From the NCBI RefSeq assembly GCF_026914185.1, contig NC_070560.1, forward strand, positions 656,001 through 720,000: 64,000 bases of DNA, read 5' to 3'. This DNA is from Puccinia triticina (lineage: Eukaryota > Basidiomycota > Pucciniomycetes > Pucciniales > Pucciniaceae). How positions within the stretch are numbered: position 1 is the stretch's first letter; each line of letters opens with the position of its first letter. The notes under the pieces are model-generated. The model searched no databases and was not told the DNA's origin. It was given only the letters and a program-made list of their open reading frames with translations. Shown in pieces: positions 55,831-64,000 of the stretch. Made by a program: the position numbers and the translations under genes.

Positions 55831-56179
55831 GTGGTATGCTTTATGGTTACCCATCTAGCCCATTTCAAAAATTCCCTTTTTCTCATATGTACATTCTCAA
55901 ATCAACCAATACGGCGACACCATTGGATTCTACGGCCAAAACTACACAGGACACCATGGACAACACATCTTACACCCCTCTGGATCAGAAGATACAACCC
56001 CTTCAAGACACCATCAGCCAGTTTCACATACACAAACACCATACTCAGGTCATGTAATCCGTTACATGAACCACACTTACCCAGGACATGTAATCAGTTA
56101 CATGGACCACTCTGACAGCTTGTCTACCCTCTACATATACTTTACCTCATCAGCTGCACTCATTACATTGTGCTATGCA
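55831..56179. other. No supported gene
   Basis: 350 nt without a credible coding frame. Confidence 0.35.
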
Positions 56180-56230
56180 CATGTCATGCAGTGTCATGCA
56201 GTGTCATGCAGTGTCATGCAGTGCTATGCA
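56180..56230. repeat. 10-bp tandem repeat TGTCATGCAG
   Basis: Four near-perfect head-to-tail copies, followed by degenerate TGCTATGCAC and TTATGCAG variants up to about 56275. Confidence 0.85.
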
Positions 56231-57396
56231 CACTTGATGCAGGCTTATGCAGTCTAATGCAGGTGCATGCAGACTAGTTCAATAGGGGCTGCAGTCTGAC
56301 AGTTGACAGATGACATCATGCAGGTGTCAAGATAGCAAAAACCCCTCATGCAGCTTGCAGATGACATCATTTGACAGGCCAGGCCAGCTAAAATATCTCA
56401 CCTCCTATTTCTCACTAGCTAAATTCCCTCATATGACATCATGACCTCATGTGACCTGTCAACCACCAGCCAAAATACCTCATTGTAGCTTTCAGGGCAG
56501 CTAAAACCCCTCATTCTCTTGTTCCCCTGGAGCTAAAATGTCTCACTCTTTTCTATTTAAGGAGGCTCTCCTCCCCCCAGTTGTAATTTCTCTCAGCAAA
56601 CTACTTGCACTCAGCTTACCCCATAACAGTACAATACTTGCTCACTCTACAGTATTAGCCCCACTCTATATTGTGGTTTTACACCCTTACATACAAATTA
56701 CAACCTCATTACAACACTTACACATCAGCTACATTACCATAACCCTTAAGCCACCTGCTCAAAGTAGGCTATCTTTTGATACACCTCCACTATCACTACA
56801 TAAACCTTCCAATCGTAGATTGGGGGGCTTGTATTAGTGTCTAGTGACCCAGGAAAGGCAGAGGTAACCTCATTCATCCCTTTCCGCACTCAGCAAAAGG
56901 TTCTCAGGAACGCTTTTGAGCTTTACAAGGGAGTCCCCAACGTGATAGAGGATTTCTATTTTGAACACGTGGCTTAACATATCTCTAACCACTGTTGCGA
57001 ATTTTATAAGTACTCTTAGTGAATCTAAATTAGTTTGGTGTCAGGAAAACTTACCTGTTACATTAAAGTGAAGAAACATATCTCTGTCAAGACACTTTCC
57101 GATATCATTATAACGATCAGTCCTTAACATATTCCTAGTAGAACTCCGGATTAATTAGTTAAATACTTGAAAAATCATTTATAAGGTCAGGAGACGAGGA
57201 CCAATTAGAACTGACGTATTTGTTGTGAGCGTTTAGGATATATATTTTAACTACCAGGTGGTAGCCGGCATAGACTCACTGCGGACAGATTTTAGTTGTG
57301 ATAAACCTCTACGCATCTGAATATTTGAACAACGTGTCATACTGTTTAGTTTTTTTTAGTATTATTATTAGTTTAGTATAGTATAACCCCCCCAAC
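56231..57396. other. Upstream flank of element 2, possible 5' LTR
   Basis: No gene. A TATTTAAGG box at 56561 is followed by a pyrimidine-rich leader, as in an LTR promoter. The stretch ends CCCCCCCAACA at 57397, matching the expected CA end, with TGG at 57403 as a possible primer-binding site start. I could not align it to the candidate 3' LTR at 63491, so the LTR assignment is weak. Confidence 0.3.
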
Positions 57397-57500
57397 ACGC
57401 CCTGGAAGAAACCCAGAGATCAAACCCCTTAGGACAACTACTAGCAAATATCGAACGACTCATCTAACATAAAGAATCAGAAATCAGTTAAAACTCAGAC

Positions 57501-60023
57501 ATGGCTTTTCCACAGAATGAAGACTTGGAAAATGTCCTACCAACAAACAATCCAAATCCACTCGGACTATTCAATGGAACTCAAAACAGTCAGAACACTA
57601 GAATGAATGTTGATCCGCTACCTCCACCACCCATGTCTCACACTCGAACAAGGACCTATCGTGGACGGCTGGCCAACAATAGAACTACTCAAGAAAACAC
57701 TCAGACTCACCCTCCTGGAACCTACGGCTTACCTCAAGAACCCAAAGTAAACAACCCAACCAGGACGGAACCTAAAAGAAAAGTGATAATTATCAAAGTG
57801 GCAAAGTTATTATATGATGGCGAAAACTTCAAGGAATTTCTGGACCGATTTGAACTGGCCGCGGAAGTTTATGGAGCAGAAGGATATGACATGGTTCGGC
57901 ATATTTGCAGCTTTGTTGGACCTGAAGACTTGAAGCAAGAACTGGAATTGATGGACGGATACGAACAACGGGACTGGAACATGCTAATTAGGCGTAGCAT
58001 GAAGGAAATATGGGGTGACACCCATGCAAAAATTTGATTCACCATCCGGGACCTGCAAAACTTCGTGGAAGAACAGGCAAAGGCTGGTGGACCTAAAGGA
58101 TTCAAAGAATACAAGAACTAAAAATCAAAATTTTTATTAATAACAAAGTATTTGGTTGCTAATGAGCACATTAGAGACCAACAAGACGTTACTCACCTGT
58201 TTTTTATGGCTTTTTCAAAAGAATTACAGAAATCAATCAAACACGAGATGGTCAAACAGGACCTGATTCCTTACGGCAAAGATGGTTATCCTAAGACGCC
58301 TCACCTAGAAGACTTGATGGATGTGGCTGAGGATGAAGTCCGAGCTGCAGCAGACGAAACATTTGTAGGAAGCGGTTTCAGTGAAGCTAATCGAGCAATG
58401 CAAAAGAAGTTAGACGAGAAGAAAGGCGACAGCAAGAAACGGGAAAAGATGGTTGAAGAGAATCCCCCGGAGGTGCTGCAGAAGCAAGTCGACAGTCTGG
58501 CAAAAGCAATCGATGCTTTAACTGGCAAGTTAGTGAACCCACCAAAGGCAGAATACTCTCGTGGAAATGAAAGGCCAAGTGGACGACTATACAAACCCCG
58601 ACCTTGTACCTATTGTCATCGAGAAGGACATTCAGCATTTTCTTGTTATGAAGCTCAGAAGGACGAAAGAGAAGGCTTGGTTAAGCGTGACGGACGTGAC
58701 TTTTGTCTTCCCAGTGGAGAGAAGATCCCAGCGGACAACTCAAGACCTATTCGTGTGGTAGTGGCTGCGGACTCCGCAAAACCTAAAGCAAAAGTAACGG
58801 CAGCATTCAGAACCGATAATCCAGCAGTGTTTTCAATCAACAGTGAAAGACCTCAGCAAGAATCCGACTGTACCTCTTCAATGCACAAAATCGACTGGGA
58901 ACCTCCAAGGCTTGGATCAGCTAACTTTGAAAAAGTAAAATTTGAATCCAATGTTGCGACAACTAGAGCAGAAGCGCTTCGTGGACGACGAAAACCTCCG
59001 GCACAAGCGGATGATTCGGCAATGGACGTGGATCAGGAAGTCGGACCAGAAGAAGTTATTCGAGAAGTTCCAGCAACTAGGAAGACTCCCGGCCAAATCT
59101 TGGAACCTAACAGGCAATCAACACCATCAAAGAAGGAAAAGTCAGCAGAAACAGCTCTAGTGACGGAACTGGAAAACTTGAAGATACCAACTACCTTTTC
59201 TCAACTTATGGCAATCTCTCCAACTTACGCTCAAGAAGTAATCAACAAACTCCAAGCTCGAATCCCTGGATACAAAACTTCTACAATGTCATACGTGAAT
59301 GGCAACAAATCGGAACCCAAGGTTTCAGCTTTGATGTTACTTAACAAGGAGGAAGAAGATTCGGAATACAACTGTTACTATAGCTGCGCGTTAGGATTTA
59401 TCAACACTCAAATCTCCGGACACAAAGTACCGTTCATGGTGGATTCTGGATCGATGGTCAATGTAATTCCAAGCCAGGCAGCTATTGATCTGGACCTAGA
59501 AGTAGTGAAGGTGGAGATCCCAATGAGAGGCATTGGCGGAGAAAGATGTGATATCAAAGGAGTAGTGGAAAACTGCACCATTGGAATTGGACGATTCTCG
59601 GGACCGGTACACCTCTTTGTTTCACCACAAGCTCAGGAATGTATACTCGGACGGCCTTTCCTTTTCGGCTACGATTGCACTTTGGACTATCCAGGGACTG
59701 GCGAATTTCTATCCTTTCAAGGGGATATTGGAAGAAGGATTACGGTACCAATAGCTAAAGTTGGACAAGGACGAGGATGGAATCAGTTAAAACATTTAGG
59801 ACCAAGCCCCACACAGACTGCGCAAACAACTGCTTACATGACACAACATTCAAATCAGTCACGCTTTTCGGACGACACGGACTTGGTCAAGATTCAAACT
59901 AAAATTTCAAAGAAGTTGGGCTGGGTCAAAAACATGTGTTTACGTCTGCGGAAGAAATCAGAAAAAGAAAAACCTGTACCTCAGGTTGGGGCAAAACCAC
60001 CAACCCTGGACGAAGATTTGTGA
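57501..60023 (+). pseudogene. gag: Gag-protease of element 2, interrupted
   Basis: Starts MAFPQNEDLENV and has a Pro-rich leader and a gag core (YDGENFKEFLDRFELAAEVY). A TGA at 58035 comes directly before FTIRDLQNF and a TAA at 58119 before the frame reopens. Then come the zinc knuckle CTYCHREGHSAFSC (about 58605) and the protease VPFMVDSGSMVNVIPS (about 59438), with CILGRPFLFGYDCTLDYPG at its end. The first TGA sits at the same place as the TGA in element 1 gag. The TAA makes this copy defective. Confidence 0.82.
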
Positions 60024-60032
60024 ATAAACAGT

Positions 60033-63000
60033 TTGTTAGCCACCGGGCTAGGCGCTTCAGCACAGAAAGATCTCTGTAAGAATTGGAAGGAGGAAAACAT
60101 GTGGTGTATGACAAAATACAAACCAGTGGCAAAGAAAGTTCGACCTATCAATCAAGCCATGCCACAATCAATCAACCCACCTCTTCAACGACCAGCTTTA
60201 TCACGGGATCCTTACAAAACGCCTTTAACACCTAATCCACCAGAATTCCAACCTACAGCAAAAATCACTGAAGAGCGCCTGAAAGTCATCAACTTTGGAC
60301 CTGAAGGATGGCTCTGGCCAGAGGAACTCAAGCTGTTTAAACATCTCATTACCATTTGACAAAACTCTCTTGCATTCTGTCCGGCGGAACGTGGATTGTT
60401 GAAACACTCTTATGGCTTACCTTATGTCATACCAGTGGTAGAACACACTCCATGGCAGAAGAAACCAATTCCCATTCCGGCGGCGATTAAAGAAGAATAC
60501 ACTGAACTAGTACGGGAACGAGTTAGGACCGGCCTTTACGAACCATCAACATCAAGCTACTCCAGTCCAGTGTTTTGTGTTGCCAAACACGACGGAAAAC
60601 TCAGAATTGTACACGATCTACAGGAAATGAACAAGGTTACAATCAAGGATGCTGGCCTGCCCCCTGCAACAGAGGAGTTTATTGAATCTTTTTCTGGAAG
60701 AGCTTGCTATGGACTCGGTGATATTATGGGAGGATACGATGAAAGGGAATTAGCGGAAGAATCAAGACCCCTCACAACTTTCGACACTCCATCAGGACGA
60801 TTCCAGCTTACTCGACTTCCTCAAGGTGCAACCAATTCAGTAGCGGTATATCAGGCTCAGATGATGTGGATCTTGCAAGATAAGATTCCAGAACATGTGG
60901 GTGTGTTCATCGACGACGGCGGCATCAAAGGACCACGAACAACCTATGATGGACAAACTTTGAAGGAAAATCCGGGGATTAGACGATTTATTTGGGAATA
61001 CGCACAAACATTGGAACGGATATTATTCAGGGTAGAAGAAGCAGGACTCACAGTTTCAGGGAAAAAGTTTTCTTGTTGCGTCCCTGCTCTGGACATCGTT
61101 GGACACGTGGTTTCTCAGATTGGACAACAAGTTTCTACACAAAAGAAAAACAAGATATTAACCTGGCCCACACCTTCAAATGTTACGGAACTTCGCGGAT
61201 TTCTAGGAATAATCACTTACGTACGAATATTCATTGAAAATCTGTCTGAAAAGGCAGCACCTTTACGACAGCTCACCAGGAAGGACGTTAAGTGGATTTG
61301 GACGGACAAATGCGATCAAGCTTTCAAGCAACTCAAGGAAATAATTGGCAAAGATATTGTTCTCAAAAGCATTGACTACTCAGCGGACGCAGGATTGATT
61401 AAACTGGCGGTTGACTCAAGCTTCATAGTGGCGGGTGCGGTGTTGATGCAACAGGAACTCGAAACTGGATTGGATTGACCTATACTTTACGAATCAATAG
61501 TATTTTCACCAGTGGAATCACGGTACTCTCAGCCTAAGTTGGAGTTGTGCGGAGTAGCTAGGGTTTTGAAAAAGTTACAGATCTACCTTTGGGGCCAACA
61601 CTTTGAACTCCAAGTGGACGCCAAGTCATTAATTCAGATGATAAACTCTCCATCATTACCCAATGCACCTATGACTCGATGGGTGTCATTTATTCAGCTA
61701 TTTTCCTACGACATAGTTCATAAACCGGGGAAAACTTTCACATTACCGGATGGGCTTTCAAGGCGCCCTATTTCTAGCGACGACGAGGAATTCTACGAGG
61801 ACCAGGATGACTTTGACAAGGAGGAACCCCTGATCAAACCCTGTTACACATTTAGGATTTGTACTCAATCAACAGTTCTAGAGCTCAAGGAATGGGAGTC
61901 TCCAGGATATTGGCGGAACCTTCGACATTACCTGGAAACCCTGGAACCTCCTGACGGAATGGACAAAGTGGAATTTGCAAAATTACGGCGGAACTCAGCT
62001 AAATTCTTCAGTAGTGATGGACGACTTATGCGGAAACACTCACCCTCTCCACAGATAGTAATCTCTAAGGACACTTATCAAGAAGAACTGCTACAACAGG
62101 TTCATGAAGAATTGGGGCATCGTGGAATAGAAGAAACTTATCAGCAATTGGTAACTCGGTTTTGGTGGCCCAGCCTGAAGAAGAAGGTCAAGAACTGGGT
62201 TCGAAGCTGTGAAGCTTGTCAAAAACAGGATCCAACAGTACCTAGGGAAATTCGAAATGCAACTGGGGATAGCTACATTTTTGGACGAGTTGCTCTGGAC
62301 GCATGTCACATCAAAGCTGGTCAATACAAATATCTTATCATGGCACGGGACGACTTATCTGGATGGGTTGAGGCTGCCACTCTGGTCAAACTCACTGCAA
62401 GTAATGTGGCCAAGTTTCTTTTGGAAAACTGGGTCTACAGATATGGTTCAATCAAGACAGTAACAGTGGATAACGGCGCGGAATTCAAAGAAGACTTCAT
62501 TGAAGCTGTGAAAAGTATTGGAGCAACTCTAAAACCTACAACACCTTACTATCCGGAGGCAAATGGAATGATCAAACGTGGACATCGACCCATCAAGGAT
62601 GCTCTGGTTAAAATGTGTGGCGAATCTGGTGGAAAGTGGAGGGAGTATCTTCCACTAGTTTTATTTTCGGACAGGATCTCAACAAAGCGGACAACTGGAT
62701 TCACTCCCTACAAACTCGTATTTGGACAACTACCAGTACTACCAGTAGATTTGGAAATGGACACCTATTTGGGAATAGATTGGTTAGAAATCAAAACTAC
62801 AGACCAACTTTTGGAAGCTCGGGCAATGCAACTCGAACGATGGGAAGAAATTCTGGAAGAAGCTCACACTAAGATGATGAAAGCAAGAGAGGCTTCTGTC
62901 AGATACTGGGATAGAAAAATGGCAGCTCGACTACGGCGACCTTTGGACACTGGCGAACTAGTACTCATCTACAATAAAAGCTTGGAGGATCAGTGGGGAA

Positions 63001-63140
63001 AATTATTTTCAAATCGCTGGAATGGTCCCTTTAGAATCAAGAAACAACTACCTAAAGGATCTTATGTGCTGGAAGAATTGGATGGGACAGAACTTCACCA
63101 AAACTATGCGGCATCTCACATTAAGCGGTTTTATCCTTGA
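60033..63140 (+). pseudogene. pol: Pol of element 2 (RT, RNase H, integrase), interrupted
   Basis: In frame with gag after the TGA at 60021. RT has SYSSPVFCVAKHDGKLRIVHD and active site FIDDGGIKGP (about 60908). RNase H has LAVDSSFIVAGAVLMQQE, with VESRYSQPKLELCGVARVLK beyond the TGA at 61476. The integrase HHCC finger is at 62100-62225, the core has ALDACHIK and TVDNGAEF, but the catalytic Glu position reads Lys (GMIKRGH, where element 1 has GMVERGH). The stops at 60357 and 61476 align with Arg in element 1. Non-functional in several ways. Confidence 0.85.
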
Positions 63141-63490
63141 GGAAGACCCCTGGATCAAGTCATTGGAGATGAACAGGACCCTGAACTCAACAGTCAAGAT
63201 GAAGACAGTCATCACTCTTCTGATGAAGAAAACCCTGATTCTTCTGATTGAGCATTACCTCCTGGGCATGAGACTAAACTGTTCAACCTCAACTGTCAAT
63301 AATTAAACTGGTTAAAGTCTTTATACTTCAAATCTCAAGCACAAACTTTAAAAACGCTCAAAAATTAATTCAAAATCAGCATTAAAACACTTCAAGAACT
63401 TCAAATTCCAGCAAATCACTTTGAAAATCAACACATAAATCAAACAGACAAAAAGCTCACTGGTTTCAATTTTTTTTAAGTTGGGGGAGG
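63141..63490. other. 3' untranslated region of element 2
   Basis: 350 nt after the pol stop. AT-rich, no coding frame; ends in the purine tract. Confidence 0.5.
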
Positions 63491-64000
63491 TGTTCTCACT
63501 TCTCTCAAAATCCTCAGATTGGTACTCTGAGCTCACTTTTCTCTCTTATTCTCACCCTCTCTCAAGATTCCCATTCTCACTGTGAAGGTTGGGGACAACC
63601 TTTTAAAGTTGGGGGAGGGGTTTGGGTTACTTTAACTAACAGTAGGATAGACTTAAAAAAAAAAAAAAAAACAATTTTTTTAAGTTTTTTAGCTATAAAG
63701 ATTTTTTTTAGGTTTTATATTATTTGGCAATGTTTTTGGATTTTGGTGGAAATTTTACCCCTGAGAAGTGGTTGTCCATCGGTATCGAGGCATGGAAGGC
63801 TAGCAGAATAATGACAGGAAACAAGTTAGAAGACACACCCATGGAAAACAAATAACGAAAAAACGTACAGATCAAACGGTGTGGCGAGTCATGGTGCGAT
63901 AACGGCGGGTTATGAAGCGGAAGAGGCTGACTCGGCTAGCGCGTTCTTCGGCATTGGCGGCGGGGAAACGTTGGAAGTGGTGCACCAAGGCGGACATGAT
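63491..64000 (+). repeat. Candidate 3' LTR of element 2, cut by window end
   Basis: Begins TGTTCTCACTTC immediately after the purine tract. Contains a second GTTGGGGGAGGGG at 63606 and long A and T runs (63655-63710). No matching 5' copy was found, so the boundary is provisional. Confidence 0.35.
63872..63997 (-). CDS. Short edge frame, doubtful
   Basis: A 41-codon frame, Arg-rich, starting MSALVHHFQRFP and ending RTMTRHTV before TGA. The GC content rises sharply here compared with the LTR-like sequence to its left, which hints at a new unit beginning. Could be chance. Confidence 0.2.
   Translation of the reverse strand: MSALVHHFQRFPAANAEERASRVSLFRFITRRYRTMTRHTV

Larger units (their letters stand above)
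57397..63490 (+). mobile_element. Degenerate Ty3/gypsy retrotransposon (element 2), internal region
   Basis: Same protein order and same unusual motifs as element 1 (zinc knuckle CxxCHREGH, IDDGGIKGP, GATNSVAVYQAQM), but diverged at nucleotide level. From 57501 to 63140 one reading frame carries gag, protease and pol, cut by stops at 58035 (TGA), 58119 (TAA), 60021 (TGA), 60357 (TGA) and 61476 (TGA). A purine-rich GTTGGGGGAGG at 63480-63490 is the likely polypurine tract. Confidence 0.85.

Noticed and set aside
56231..57396. Definite 5' LTR for element 2
   Set aside because: The CA end and possible primer site fit, but no stretch aligns with the candidate 3' LTR at 63491.

Overview
This is a repeat-rich window from an intron-bearing fungal nuclear genome. 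The gene architecture (many 55-100 nt introns with GT..AG borders), the mobile-element types (Plavaka-like CACTA transposase, hAT, two kinds of Ty3/gypsy, several hairpin MITEs) and two secreted-protein-like genes best fit a rust fungus (Basidiomycota, Pucciniales, Puccinia-like). The species is an inference; no rRNA or standard marker gene is present.

Layout. 0-6.4 kb: a minus-strand exon at the window edge, a decayed Plavaka-type transposase (1152-4158) and a clean three-exon companion gene (4637-6343). 6.6-12.2 kb: four ~38-50 bp palindromes of one family, a four-exon gene of unknown function (7884-10397) and a candidate three-exon minus-strand gene (10714-11863). 15.2-24.6 kb: a secreted-protein-like gene on the minus strand broken by a 370 bp MITE-like repeat and an 8.2 kb Ty3/gypsy element whose two 872 bp LTRs look identical. 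26.7-31.5 kb: the one clearly conserved cellular gene, an eight-exon DENN-domain protein. 33-40 kb: an inverted array of short palindromic units, a 789-residue single-exon secreted-protein candidate, a hAT-derived MITE, a ~1.9 kb foldback element filled with palindromic satellite units, and a PIF/Harbinger-like MITE. 40.35-44.16 kb: an apparently intact autonomous hAT element with a six-exon transposase, matching TIRs and a 7-bp target duplication. 46.5-51.2 kb: a decayed gene with a signal-peptide-like start, a small MITE, and a 5'-truncated chromodomain Ty3/gypsy element with a 187 bp LTR. 53.4-53.9 kb: a broken glutamine-synthetase-like gene. 57.4-64 kb: a second Ty3/gypsy element, related to the first but carrying several in-frame stops.

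The transposons relate to one another. The two gypsy elements share gag-protease-RT-RNase H-integrase order, an unusual IDDGG reverse-transcriptase motif, and an in-frame TGA at the same place in gag. The hAT element and the 207 bp MITE 3.2 kb away share their TIR, so the first could mobilise the second. Most in-frame stops in otherwise open transposon frames are TGA, and two of them align with Arg codons in the related copy, which suggests CpG decay (CGA to TGA). Cellular coding content is low; long stretches hold nothing I can assign.
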